From Polyangiaceae bacterium (GTDB lineage: Bacteria > Myxococcota_A > Polyangia > Polyangiales > Polyangiaceae): DNA of 64,000 bases. Every line of letters begins with the position of its first letter. Position 1 is the first letter of the stretch. The translations under genes were made by a program, and so were the position numbers. The DNA lies in NCBI GenBank assembly GCA_016715885.1, contig JADJXL010000028.1, positions 434,001 through 498,000 on the forward strand, read 5' to 3'. Below the pieces are notes generated by a model. The model had not been told where the DNA came from, ran no database searches, and was given only the letters and a program-made list of their open reading frames with translations. Below are positions 1 to 8,808 of the stretch, piece by piece.

Positions 1-120
1 ACCAGGACGGAGATGATCGACAGTCCCAAGGTCAATGCTTTCCTGTTTGCCGGCGTTGCGGGTCGTTTCGACATGGGTGGACAGCGCCAGCGTCCTCCCA
101 TGTTCGTTGGACGCCGCTAG
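1..120 (+). CDS. C-terminal end of an unidentified protein
   Basis: A reading frame is open from the window edge for 39 codons and stops at TAG (118-120). The visible tail is polar, with Arg, Gln and Gly, and has no motif I recognise. Most codons end in G or C, as in neighbouring genes, which weakly supports coding. The next gene, speD, starts 75 bases later on the same strand, so the two could be co-transcribed. Function cannot be judged from this fragment, and it may be a chance open frame. Confidence 0.4.
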   Translation, partial: TRTEMIDSPKVNAFLFAGVAGRFDMGGQRQRPPMFVGRR

Positions 121-195
121 CTCTCCGACGCTGACCCGAAATGACGAGGAGACCCTTGTTGGAGCTCATTCCCGCGGCTATCTCCTCGTCACCGC

Positions 196-564
196 ATGAA
201 GCTGTTCGTCCTGCTCGCCGTCTTCGACGCCTGTCCCGAAGCCTTTCTCAATGACACCGTGGCCCTACGGGCCGCGCTCGATCTCGCCGTCGCGCGTGGC
301 CCCTTCACCGGCCTCGGCACGCTCGTCGTTCCCTTTTCACCTCAAGGCGTCACCGCGTGTGCGGTCGTTGGCGAAAGTCACATCGCTCTCCACACCTGGC
401 CCGAAGAGGGTCGTCTCTTTGTCGACATCGCCTCGTGCAGCACCCTCGAGAGCACCAAGCGCGCCCTGGGTGCCATCCGCGAATCGTTACCAGCCGGAAA
501 ACTCGTTCTCCTGGACGAACGCATCCTCGACCTCAGCAGAACGCCCCAGCCTCCCCATTTTTAG
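196..564 (+). CDS. speD: S-adenosylmethionine decarboxylase proenzyme
   Basis: Prokaryotic-type AdoMet decarboxylase, which makes decarboxylated S-adenosylmethionine, the aminopropyl donor for spermidine synthesis in the cytosol. At 122 aa it has the usual length of the small bacterial form. The motif GESHIALHTWPE carries the self-cleavage site Glu60-Ser61; Ser61 would become the pyruvoyl group. His66 and Cys81 have the same spacing from Ser61 as the catalytic His68 and Cys83 have from Ser63 in the Thermotoga enzyme. The ATG at 196 is used because a TGA lies upstream in frame at 142-144. No spermidine synthase gene is adjacent within the window; it could lie to the left. Confidence 0.93.
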   Translation: MKLFVLLAVFDACPEAFLNDTVALRAALDLAVARGPFTGLGTLVVPFSPQGVTACAVVGESHIALHTWPEEGRLFVDIASCSTLESTKRALGAIRESLPAGKLVLLDERILDLSRTPQPPHF

Positions 565-647
565 CCAGCCTTCAGAGCACACCACGCTTGCGTCCGTGAC
601 GCACCCTGCGTAAAACCGCGTTTCGGTTTGCCGCCGGAGGAGCCTCG

Positions 648-2219
648 ATGTCGACAGAGCTAGCAGAGCCCGAGCCCGCGAAACAGGAACCAGCGTGGGT
701 TGGACCGAAGTCGAAGAAGCAGATTCTCGGCCACCCTGCGGGGCTCTTCGTGCTCTTCACGACCGAGATGTGGGAGCGCTTCTCGTACTACGGCATGCGC
801 GGCCTTCTGAAGCTGTACATGGTGAACTACCTGTTCGTCACGTACCGCCAAAGGCTTCAAGGACAGGCTTACGACGGCAGCGGAAGCCCGGGCGAGATCT
901 TCGGATGGAACTTCATCCGTAGCCTCTTGCCGCAAGACGATCCGGCCACGCTCACCCAGTGCATCACCAACAAGGTCAACACCCTCGTCGCGGGAGACAA
1001 AGCCGCGGGGCTTGCACCCGTCGCGCAGGACGTCGCGCAAAAGATCGCTGAACAGACATGTGCAATGCAGGGCCCCGCTTCCGTCATCTACGGCTGGTAC
1101 ACGGGCCTCGTGTACCTGACCCCGGTGCTCGGCGGCTTCATGGCCGATCGCTACTTGGGCCAGAAGAAGAGCGTCTACATCGGCGGCACGCTCATGGCGC
1201 TAGGGCAGTTCATCCTGTTCGGCGCGGAAAACCTCTTCTTCGTCGGCCTCTTGTTCCTCATCGTCGGCAACGGGTTCTTCAAACCGAACATCTCCACGCA
1301 GGTCGGTAACCTCTACAAACCCGGCGACAAACGCCGCGACGGTGCCTTCACCATCTTCTACATGGGCATCAACCTCGGTGCGTTCCTGACGAACCTCGTC
1401 TGCGGCACGCTCGCGAAGGGCAGCGGTTGGCGCTACGGCTTCCTCGCCGCCGGCATCGGCATGTGCATCGGCCTCGTGATTCAGTTCTTCTTCGGTTCGA
1501 GCACGCTCGCCCCCGACACGCTCAAGAAGAGCGACGACGCCAAGGAAACGGTGCAGGCCCCCAAGGAAGAGAACGAAGGCCAACGCGTCGGCGCGCTCGT
1601 CTTGCTCTGCGCCCTCAACATCGTCTTCTGGGCCGTCTACGAACAGCAAGGCAACACGATGCAAACCTGGGCCGACGAAAAAACCGTCTGGCCCGTCATC
1701 TTCGGCTTCCAAATCCCATCCACCTGGTTCCAATCGTTCAACCCGTTCTTCATCTTCCTCTTCGCGCCGATCCTCGAACGCATCTGGGCCAAGCAAGCGC
1801 AAGAAGGCAAAGAGATGTCGAGCGTCACGAAGATGGCCGTCGGATGCATCATCCTCGGCATCTCGTTCCTCGTGATGGTCGTCGGTGATCAGGTCATTGG
1901 CAGCAGCGGCAAGGGCAGTCTTTTCTGGCCCGTTCTCTGCACCATGATGCTCACCGTCGGCGAGCTCTACCTTTCGCCCATCGGCCTGTCGCTCGTGACG
2001 AAGGTTTCGCCGGTGCGCCTCGTGTCGATGATGATGGGCATCTGGTTCCTATCGAGCTTCTTCGGCAACATCCTTTGCGGCTACATCGGCAGGTATTACA
2101 CCCTCTGGTCCGCGACGAACTTCTTCCTGATGCTCACGGGCCTCGGCGTCGCCGCAGGCCTTGCCATTGCCGCGTTCAACAAGCCTCTCCGCAAAGCCAT
2201 GGGCAGTCACTCCACGTGA
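648..2219 (+). CDS. POT/PTR-family proton-dependent oligopeptide transporter
   Basis: Inner-membrane peptide symporter of the major facilitator superfamily, 523 aa, taking up di- and tripeptides with protons. The family motif ExxERFxYYG is at residues 40-49 (EMWERFSYYG), with the conserved Glu and Arg involved in proton coupling. The PTR2 signature FYMGINLGAF lies near residue 235. Multiple hydrophobic segments fit 12-14 membrane helices. A polar loop of about 60 residues after the first helices (near residues 70-135) is longer than in E. coli Dtp proteins. The N-terminal 30 residues are polar and cytoplasmic. The gene follows speD by 83 bases; no functional link is evident. Confidence 0.93.
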   Translation: MSTELAEPEPAKQEPAWVGPKSKKQILGHPAGLFVLFTTEMWERFSYYGMRGLLKLYMVNYLFVTYRQRLQGQAYDGSGSPGEIFGWNFIRSLLPQDDPATLTQCITNKVNTLVAGDKAAGLAPVAQDVAQKIAEQTCAMQGPASVIYGWYTGLVYLTPVLGGFMADRYLGQKKSVYIGGTLMALGQFILFGAENLFFVGLLFLIVGNGFFKPNISTQVGNLYKPGDKRRDGAFTIFYMGINLGAFLTNLVCGTLAKGSGWRYGFLAAGIGMCIGLVIQFFFGSSTLAPDTLKKSDDAKETVQAPKEENEGQRVGALVLLCALNIVFWAVYEQQGNTMQTWADEKTVWPVIFGFQIPSTWFQSFNPFFIFLFAPILERIWAKQAQEGKEMSSVTKMAVGCIILGISFLVMVVGDQVIGSSGKGSLFWPVLCTMMLTVGELYLSPIGLSLVTKVSPVRLVSMMMGIWFLSSFFGNILCGYIGRYYTLWSATNFFLMLTGLGVAAGLAIAAFNKPLRKAMGSHST

Positions 2220-2311
2220 CCGCCGCCTGAGCGTCCCCCAAATCCCCCCTTCATCCACGCCTCCGCCGCAATCGTTGACATTCCGCTTCGAGCCAAGCGT
2301 AATGCGGCGAC

Positions 2312-3793
2312 ATGCCCACCGTACGCTTGCCTCTTCACATTGGCGTCGATGCCCTTTGGCGAGCTGCCTGGGCCAGCGCATTGCTCCTCCCCGGCGCCGT
2401 CCTCGTCGCAACCAGCGTGCACCTCGACGCTGCACACCAAGCGCGCATCGTGCTCGGAGTCATCGGCGCCGTAGCTCTCTGCATTGGCATTGCCCTCATC
2501 GTGTATGCATGGTCCGCCCGCGCGAGTGACGCCGTGTTCGGCGCGGATGGCATGGGCATCGAGGGAGGGCGTCATGGCGGCACGACGCTTCGCTGGGAGG
2601 AAATAGCGGCCGCGCGTATCCATGCCGACGCGGCGGGGTTTGGCCATCAACTGAAGCTGACGACACGAACAGGCCAAACGCTCGTCCTTGCAGATGCCGT
2701 CGACGCTACGGAAATCGCGTCGCTCGAATCGCTTGGGCAAACCCTCAAAGCGCGTCTCGGCGAAGAGCCCGAACCATTGCCTCGACGAGCCGACCTCGCT
2801 TGTTGTGCCCGGTGTGGCGCGCCATTGCCGCCCACGGACCAGCAGAGCATCTCGTGCATCGCGTGCGGAGCGCCAAACCCTGTCGATCCTCGCATTCGCG
2901 AACGCGTCACCATGCAAATGGCCGCCGATCGAACGCAGCAGGCGACGGCCCTTCGAATCGAGCGCCTTTTGCGGCAACCCGGCGCAAATATGGCCAGCGT
3001 CACGTTGGCCTTGGCCGCTCTGGTCAGCGCATTGGTGTGGGCAGCCGTGGCCGCTGCATTTTGGATCGTCGGCTCCGACGCGCTCGATGCGTTTGCCATT
3101 GGCGTTGGTTTTTTCAATGGCTGGGTCTTCACGTTTGCGATGTTCAGTTTTGCGCGCATTGCATTGGCGCGTCGCCGCGCATTGCTCCTCCTATCCACCA
3201 CGTTTGGCGCGCGACCTCCCGTAAAACCCGGCGATGCGCCGGGTTGTCGTCAATGTGGAGCGCCTTTGCCCGTGGGCGGCAGTGTTCTCGTCGGCTGCAT
3301 TTATTGCGGCACGCAAAGCGTCTTGGGCATCAACGTGCGCCCTTTGCTCCGCCGCGTGCAGCAGCATGGCCATTCGATTGAAAAACTGCTTGGCGAACAA
3401 GCAGCCGAGCGCTCTTCGTGGATCAAGCTCGGCCTCATTGGCGTCCTTGCGACCGGTATTGGCGCGCTCGTATTGATGGCGCAAATTGTGGTCGCGCAGG
3501 AATTTGCCGAGGAACGAGCGTCCTGCGAGCGCGGTGTGGTCAAGGCATGCGCCGACGTCGGATTGAGTTATTACGTCGGCAGCTCCGTGCGGGAGGACAA
3601 GGCTGCTGCGTTTCGTTATCGGAAACGAGCGTGCGACGGTGATCATGCCGAAGCTTGTCGGGACATCGCATTCCAGCTCGAGCTTGGCATTGGTGTGCCG
3701 AAGGATCGTGAACAGGCGAAAGCGCATTACGAAAAGGCGTGTCGTCTCGGTTTTGCCAAGGCGTGCGACGAGCGGAAGGAATTGGATGAATAG
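2312..3793 (+). CDS. membrane protein with two zinc ribbons and C-terminal Sel1-like repeats
   Basis: Protein of 493 aa without a named family. Two hydrophobic helices at about residues 15-70 are followed by a soluble segment and a zinc ribbon of the CxxCG...CxxCG type near residues 165-187. Two more helices occupy about 230-290, a second zinc ribbon (CRQCG...CIYCG) lies near 311-332, and a further helix near 375-395. The last 90 residues carry Cys-rich Sel1-like repeats (AC..vG..y..G..v..D...A...y.kAC) of the type used for protein-protein contacts, probably on the far side of the membrane. Topology suggests a sensor or scaffold, but no catalytic motif is visible. The ATG at 2312 lies just before the first helix. 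Confidence 0.75.
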   Translation: MPTVRLPLHIGVDALWRAAWASALLLPGAVLVATSVHLDAAHQARIVLGVIGAVALCIGIALIVYAWSARASDAVFGADGMGIEGGRHGGTTLRWEEIAAARIHADAAGFGHQLKLTTRTGQTLVLADAVDATEIASLESLGQTLKARLGEEPEPLPRRADLACCARCGAPLPPTDQQSISCIACGAPNPVDPRIRERVTMQMAADRTQQATALRIERLLRQPGANMASVTLALAALVSALVWAAVAAAFWIVGSDALDAFAIGVGFFNGWVFTFAMFSFARIALARRRALLLLSTTFGARPPVKPGDAPGCRQCGAPLPVGGSVLVGCIYCGTQSVLGINVRPLLRRVQQHGHSIEKLLGEQAAERSSWIKLGLIGVLATGIGALVLMAQIVVAQEFAEERASCERGVVKACADVGLSYYVGSSVREDKAAAFRYRKRACDGDHAEACRDIAFQLELGIGVPKDREQAKAHYEKACRLGFAKACDERKELDE

Positions 3794-3834
3794 CGGGTGG
3801 GGGGGTCGCTGATGGATTCGGGGCGACTTGCTCG

Positions 3835-4737
3835 TCACCGGAACAGCGTCAAAAATTCTTTTTCGAGCGATTGTTTTTCCGCGCTGATTTCTTCGATATC
3901 GACGCCCATCGTCACCAGGCGGCGCACCAATTCCGGGATCGTCGCGTCGGGCGTCAATAGAAGCGTCGGCAATTCGGATTCGCCTGCCATTCGTTCCGCC
4001 GTGATTCCGCTCTGCAAAACGGTCTCCACGTCTTTTTCGCGCGCCACCACCAGTCGAATTCGCGATGGCCCCGTATGTCGCAAATCCAAATCTTTCAGAA
4101 TTTCACCCGCTCGCACCAGCAGCACGCGATGACAAATCCGCTCCACTTCCGTCAGCATGTGGCTCGCGAGAAAAATGGTCGTCCCTTCGGCCGCCACGTC
4201 CGTCAATAGCTTCCGCAAATCGACGATGCCTGCCGGATCGAGCCCGTTCGTGGGTTCATCGAGCAGCAGCAATCTTGGTTTTTCCATCAGCGCTTGCGCC
4301 AAACACAAGCGCTGCCGCATCCCCAGCGAATACGTGCGCACGGGACGCGTATCGTTCGGATCGAGCCCCACCTGTTGCAACGTTTGCACAATCGTCGCCG
4401 CCGAGGCCACGCGCCGCAGCCCTGCCAGCATCTCCAAATTGGCTTTCCCCGAGATATGTGCAATGAAACCCATTTGTTCCAGCACGAGCCCAATGCCCAC
4501 GGGCGTTTGCAATTCTTTACCGCCCATCGCCGACCCCAGCACCGTCAATTGCCCCTCCGTCGGCAGGCTCAGCCCCGCGATGATACGCATGAGCGTCGTT
4601 TTTCCCGCTCCATTGGGACCGATGAACCCGACGATTTCACCGGGCGACAGCTCCAAGTTCACGTGGCGCAGGGCCCAACGTTTTCCATAAAGCTTACCCA
4701 CGTCCCGGAGCGACGCGATCGGAGCTGAATCCGTCAT
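3835..4737 (-). CDS. ABC transporter ATP-binding protein (ABC-2 exporter type)
   Basis: Cytoplasmic ATPase of an ABC exporter, 300 aa. Walker A is GPNGAGKTT (about residues 40-48), the signature helix reads YSLGMRQRL in place of LSGGQ, and Walker B is LLLLDEPTNGLDP followed by SHML with the switch His. The C-terminal 80 residues form the extra domain usual in CcmA/NatA-type ATPases. The ATG at 4737-4735 overlaps the TGA of the upstream permease as ATGA, so translation is coupled. With the two permease genes at 4734-6405 it forms one minus-strand operon. The substrate cannot be told from sequence; lipids, drugs or peptides are all possible. Confidence 0.92.
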   Translation of the reverse strand: MTDSAPIASLRDVGKLYGKRWALRHVNLELSPGEIVGFIGPNGAGKTTLMRIIAGLSLPTEGQLTVLGSAMGGKELQTPVGIGLVLEQMGFIAHISGKANLEMLAGLRRVASAATIVQTLQQVGLDPNDTRPVRTYSLGMRQRLCLAQALMEKPRLLLLDEPTNGLDPAGIVDLRKLLTDVAAEGTTIFLASHMLTEVERICHRVLLVRAGEILKDLDLRHTGPSRIRLVVAREKDVETVLQSGITAERMAGESELPTLLLTPDATIPELVRRLVTMGVDIEEISAEKQSLEKEFLTLFR

Positions 4738-5554
4738 ATTTCCTCCCGCCGCATGCGCCACGAGCCGATGAGGGCGATCAAGACGAACATCGTGGTGCTC
4801 ATGATGAAAAAAGTGCCCAAGGACATGGAGGCATTGTCGAAATGTTTTTGGGGGCTCATCAAGTAACCAATGCAAAAGAATCGCAGATAGGGTGAATTGA
4901 TGTGCCAGTACGCGCCGAGGCTGGCCAGCACCCATGCGGCGATGGCGCCGAGCACGACGGCGGTATTGCGGAAGAGCGTCGACACGAGCAGAATGGTCGA
5001 GCCACCGATCCAAAGGCCCCACGCGGCGTACGCGGCGACGAGCACCGAATAGATCGGCAGCGGCAGCTCGACCGGAATGGTCAATACATCCAGGGGATTC
5101 TCGCGGGAGCATGGGCCACATCGAGGAAGGCGGCACCATGATGAAGCCGACGAGCAAGCTCATGAGCCAACAGACACCGATGAACAGAAAGGCCATGATG
5201 CCGATGGCGCCCATGTTGCCGAGAAAGTACAGACGCCGCGAGGGCATGCGTATGGCGAAAAGCGCCGCGGAGCCTTGGTCACGCTGGCGATGATAATGGT
5301 CGCCGATCAATAGCAAAAAGCCAAAAGCGAACAAGAAGTGCAGCACGTAGGTATGTTGGAGCAACGTGGGAAAGATGTCCCACGCGTCGACGGGGCGGAT
5401 GATTTTGTATTCGCGAAAATAAAAGCTGGAGCGTATCGACGACGAGGCCTGCGGCGAGCGCGAAGAGCGCGGTGACGAGCGCCCAGCGCCAGCGAACGAA
5501 GCCGCTGAGAAAGCTGAGCGTCGTGGACCGCCCGAGGGCCCGGAGAAGCTCCAT
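4734..5554 (-). pseudogene. ABC-2 type permease, reading frame broken by two shifts
   Basis: The start (MELLRALGRS, ATG 5554-5552) overlaps the stop of the upstream permease as TGATG, and the end overlaps the ATPase start. Between them the coding signal moves through three frames. The first frame is left near 5410-5425, at a T-rich stretch, after a first membrane helix. A second frame with further helices runs to about 5095, where it passes at a C4 run into a third frame that carries the remaining helices to 4734. Joined, the parts give about 270 residues of typical ABC-2 permease hydrophobicity. Both shifts sit in low-complexity DNA, so sequencing error is likelier than decay. Confidence 0.75.
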
Positions 5555-6405
5555 CAGGCGATTTCCTTTTTGGCGATGATCCATTTGCACAGGGCAGCAA
5601 TGATCAGAGAGAAAGCCGTCCAATAAAGGAAGGGGAGATAGGGAAGGAGCCAGTGGGGCAGGGATTTTAATGACCAGTCGTAATCGAGCATGAGGTATCC
5701 TTCGGGATTGAGCGCATCGCTGACCTGACGCATGATCACGACGCTGATAATCGTGAAGATGGGTGTCGCTGCGATTGCAACGTACTCATTTGCAACGATG
5801 AGCCCGGCAAGCACCCCAACGAGCGATAAAGCTGCGGCGGCGGTAATGAGCATCGCTGCGACGAGCAAGTCATGAGCAAAGGGACTGTATGCGAACAATG
5901 ATTTGACCGGCCCCTCGATCCACACGGGTTCGAGGTAAGGCGCACGTCCTGGAATCCACATCGTGAAGACATATGCAAAGAACGCAAGAATTGCGACAAG
6001 CGTAATCAGCGCACTGCTAGCGGCTGCGCCAAGCATTTTGGCGATAATGTAATGCCAACGCGAAACGCCCTTGGCAAAAATGCCGAGGGTAATACCGGCG
6101 CGCCGCTCCGCCGCGAGCGATCCCCCCATCACGCCCGCCACCAGAGGAATTACCTTGAAGAGCCAGAAGTGGTTACGACTGAATGCACCTTCGGCATAAT
6201 AGAGGAAGTCTTGAAAATCACCAAGCTTCTGCCGCCACTCTACCTCCTGGTACGCTAGAACGATGGCGACGGCAAGGACGGGTAGCGCACGAATCAGGCG
6301 CAAGTTCCGCTTGACATCATGCCACACGAGATGCGCTACCACGTCATCACTCGCTCGAAGTTTTTCCTTGACGGCACGACTACTTGCTGACGGTGTAGCG
6401 GCCAC
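5554..6405 (-). CDS. ABC-2 type transporter permease
   Basis: Integral membrane subunit of the exporter encoded with 3835-5554, 283 aa with about six hydrophobic helices. The architecture (short cytoplasmic N-terminus, first helix, long loop, then a cluster of helices) matches ABC-2 permeases. The most probable start is GTG at 6405-6403, since the preceding small secreted-protein gene ends close upstream on the same strand. The stop overlaps the next permease by TGATG, which indicates translational coupling. Two distinct permeases and one ATPase suggest a heterodimeric channel with an ATPase homodimer. Confidence 0.85.
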   Translation of the reverse strand: MAATPSASSRAVKEKLRASDDVVAHLVWHDVKRNLRLIRALPVLAVAIVLAYQEVEWRQKLGDFQDFLYYAEGAFSRNHFWLFKVIPLVAGVMGGSLAAERRAGITLGIFAKGVSRWHYIIAKMLGAAASSALITLVAILAFFAYVFTMWIPGRAPYLEPVWIEGPVKSLFAYSPFAHDLLVAAMLITAAAALSLVGVLAGLIVANEYVAIAATPIFTIISVVIMRQVSDALNPEGYLMLDYDWSLKSLPHWLLPYLPFLYWTAFSLIIAALCKWIIAKKEIA

Positions 6406-6420
6406 GCACGATGACGGTGG

Positions 6421-6783
6421 CTATCGCCTTGTGATAAACGCGGAGCTTGCGCCGTCAGTGCGCCTCCTTGCTCTCGTACTTCCAGGTAACCGTCGTTCTG
6501 CATCCGCGGACGCCCTTTGACTAGAACGTTGTCCTTCGTTGGTGTCGCTCAAAACCTTGAACTCCGCGGGCTCCCAATGTTCCTTGCCATCCTCTTGAAT
6601 CGAGTACACCTCGATCGTCAACAGTCCCCGCGCCGGAATGTTGAACTTGGGCAACTTGCAATCCGTATCGCCCGACCACGGAACCGTACATGTAAACTCG
6701 TCGGCGTACGCCAAGTTCGTCACGGCCAACCACGCCGCGACAATCGCAACTCCCACCCCCGAAAGCAAGCTCCAAGTCCGCAT
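6421..6783 (-). CDS. small secreted protein, C-terminus probably frameshifted
   Basis: An N-terminal signal peptide (about residues 1-27, ending at AYADE) precedes a small exported domain with a Cys pair (TCTVPWSGDTDC). After about residue 80 the frame as given becomes Arg/Ser-rich and unlike protein. Moving through the other two frames gives a more convincing tail, containing GVRGCRTTVTWKYESKEAH and ending at 6455, which would need two one-base corrections near 6515-6530. The gene lies just upstream of the ABC exporter operon on the same strand and could be transcribed with it. No family recognised. Confidence 0.55.
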   Translation of the reverse strand: MRTWSLLSGVGVAIVAAWLAVTNLAYADEFTCTVPWSGDTDCKLPKFNIPARGLLTIEVYSIQEDGKEHWEPAEFKVLSDTNEGQRSSQRASADAERRLPGSTRARRRTDGASSAFITRR

Positions 6784-7085
6784 CGCCCGAGTCCTCCCGG
6801 TTCGTCCAATTGTTACATCAGCCCATCATACGAAAACATCGTCACCGAACCACCATGCGACGTCAATGGGCGCAGTACCGAACGCCACTTCGAGCCCACA
6901 ATTCCCCAATCACCCCTTCACAACCTGCCCATCCTCTCCCATTCCCCCAATCAGCCCCCGTACCCTTTTCACCGTAATGCTTTCGCCACGACAAAACCCC
7001 CGGCCGCCGGGCCGCATGAATGCGGGCGTCTCGACGGGTCGAGGGCGCTTTGGACAATGGTTGTGACGGGGTCGAATGGGACGGG
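6784..7085. other. gene-free spacer with a motif repeated near 15.6-15.9 kb
   Basis: No convincing reading frame. The part from 7000 to 7085 resembles DNA at 15563-15605 and 15873-15920: a G/C-rich stretch with GAATGCGGGCGTCTCGA or close to it, followed by the end of the coiled-coil gene. The left part is C-rich with few purines and shows nothing recognisable. Confidence 0.5.
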
Positions 7086-7961
7086 TTACTTCTTGGATTT
7101 TGCTTTGAGCGCGGCGGCTTTTTCGAGCAGCGCTTTGGCTTGCGCTTCCAGGTCGTCAATGGCCTGCGCACGCGCTTGCCGCTCTTGCTCGGCCTTGATT
7201 TCGTTCTCCGCTTCCTCTTCGAGCTTCTTCAATAACACGCGACGCTCTTCCAGCTTGACTTCCAGGTCTTCAATCGACGCCTTCACCTCGTCGATCGTTT
7301 CTTCGTCGTCGCGCACCGGCTCGCTGTAAAAGAACCCATCCGCAAAATCTTGCGGCAGATTCGGATGCTCGAAAGTCAATTTCGCCAAACCGCCGTGAGC
7401 TTCCTTCCGGGTCGCATTCAGTTTGTCGATGAATTGCTTGCGCTGGCCCACCGTGCGAAAATGACGATTCGCCGCTTGGGCCTTTTCCCGCTCGTCACGC
7501 GCAGCTTCCCCTGCGGCAACCAGCGTCGCGGCTTCGGGCGCGAGCGCTGCGAGCGCTGGGACGCCGCATTTCCCGAGCGTATCGGCCCAATCGGTCATGG
7601 CGTCGAGCTGTCCGCCAAGCACGGGGCGGCGAAACTTGCTGAGGCTCTTGTTCTTGAAAAGGGCCGTGCGAATTTGCTTCCGCGTCGGACCATCGGTATG
7701 GTCGTCGACCGCGCGCGATACGCGACCCGCGAATGCGTCGATGCCTTGATCGGCCTTGCTCACCAAAGCTTGCGCATTGGACAAGGCATCGAGCCGTGCG
7801 ATTTCCTCGAGAAGAACGGTCTGCCATTCTTCCCGAATCGCTTGGAATGTGGGTACGTAGATGGCCGCCAAGGGCTCCTTCGATGCCCGCGCGAGGGTAT
7901 ATTGGATTTCGCGCAGCACCGAAAGAAGGCCCGTGACATAGGCGATAATTCGGGCAGACAT
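7086..7961 (-). CDS. coiled-coil protein of unknown function
   Basis: Soluble protein of 291 aa. The ATG at 7961 (MSARII) is preferred over upstream in-frame starts, because the upstream codons encode a Pro/Arg-rich stretch that overlaps the spacer before the metallopeptidase gene. The first 200 residues are predicted helical. From about residue 215 to the end the sequence is a continuous charged heptad-like coil (EDLEVKLEERR... KKLEEEAENE) with a Lys-rich tail. It lies downstream of hsdR and the YgjP-like gene on the same strand, so it may belong to that locus. A 99 bp copy of its 3' end lies at 15873-15971. No family recognised. Confidence 0.7.
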   Translation of the reverse strand: MSARIIAYVTGLLSVLREIQYTLARASKEPLAAIYVPTFQAIREEWQTVLLEEIARLDALSNAQALVSKADQGIDAFAGRVSRAVDDHTDGPTRKQIRTALFKNKSLSKFRRPVLGGQLDAMTDWADTLGKCGVPALAALAPEAATLVAAGEAARDEREKAQAANRHFRTVGQRKQFIDKLNATRKEAHGGLAKLTFEHPNLPQDFADGFFYSEPVRDDEETIDEVKASIEDLEVKLEERRVLLKKLEEEAENEIKAEQERQARAQAIDDLEAQAKALLEKAAALKAKSKK

Positions 7962-8052
7962 GGGGGCACGGTACAACGGATGACATGCACGGGGCAAGAA
8001 AAAAGAACGATGGCCTAGCGATGTGCACCGCCCTCGACCAAGTTCGGACGTT

Positions 8053-8808
8053 TCAAAAGGGGCTGGCACCTTTGCCTTCTCTGGCCCCCCACTTTTCCTC
8101 GGTGAGCGGCTGCGCATTCAGCTCCGCGCGCAAAAACCGCCACTTCGGCATGTGCCGATCCATCAGCGCCACGAACCGCTCGTCGTGATGCGGCACCAAA
8201 AAGTGCACCAGCTCGTGCACGACGACGTACTCGATGCACTCGATCGGCTTCTTCACCAGCTCCAGATTGAGCCACACCCGCCGCGCAGCCGCGTGGCTCG
8301 TGCCCCACTTCGTCTTCATCCGCTTGATGCCCCACGCGGACACCTCGAGCCCCATCCGCCTCTGCCACGCCTCCAGCAGCGGAGCGACCACTGCGCGCAA
8401 TTGCACCCGATACCAGTCCTTCAAGAGCCGCTCGCGTTGCACACTCGTGCTACCCGCGCGCACGTGCAGCTCCAGCGTCGTTCGATTGCGCAAAACCACG
8501 CGCGCTGGCCCATCGCCCTCGATGATCCGCAACAAGTACCGCCGCCCCAAATGATAATGGCTCTCGCCGCTCACATATTCGCGCGCCGAGTCCCGCGGCT
8601 GCTCGTCGAACGCCGCTCGCTGCCGCTTGATCCACGGCAAATTCCGAATCACCGCGACCCGCACCGCCGCATTCGTCACCGCCGAAGGCGCCGCGACGCG
8701 CACTTGACCATCCGGCGGATACACCGCCAAATGCAGATTCTTGATGTCTTTGCGCACGACCAGCACGTCAATGCCGTTCACCGTCAGCACACCCGTCTCA
8801 ATACTCAT
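8053..8808 (-). CDS. YgjP-like (DUF45) M48-type metallopeptidase
   Basis: Cytoplasmic protein of 251 aa with the zinc-protease signature HELVHFLVPHHDERF near the C-terminus (two His of HExxH plus a downstream His), as in the DUF45/YgjP/WLM group. Family members are commonly encoded next to type I restriction genes, as here; their substrate is not established. The ATG at 8808 is chosen over a TTG at 8823; either start overlaps the end of hsdR (stop at 8798), so the two genes are translationally coupled. The C-terminal WGAREG tail is shorter in relatives and may be variable. Confidence 0.88.
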   Translation of the reverse strand: MSIETGVLTVNGIDVLVVRKDIKNLHLAVYPPDGQVRVAAPSAVTNAAVRVAVIRNLPWIKRQRAAFDEQPRDSAREYVSGESHYHLGRRYLLRIIEGDGPARVVLRNRTTLELHVRAGSTSVQRERLLKDWYRVQLRAVVAPLLEAWQRRMGLEVSAWGIKRMKTKWGTSHAAARRVWLNLELVKKPIECIEYVVVHELVHFLVPHHDERFVALMDRHMPKWRFLRAELNAQPLTEEKWGAREGKGASPF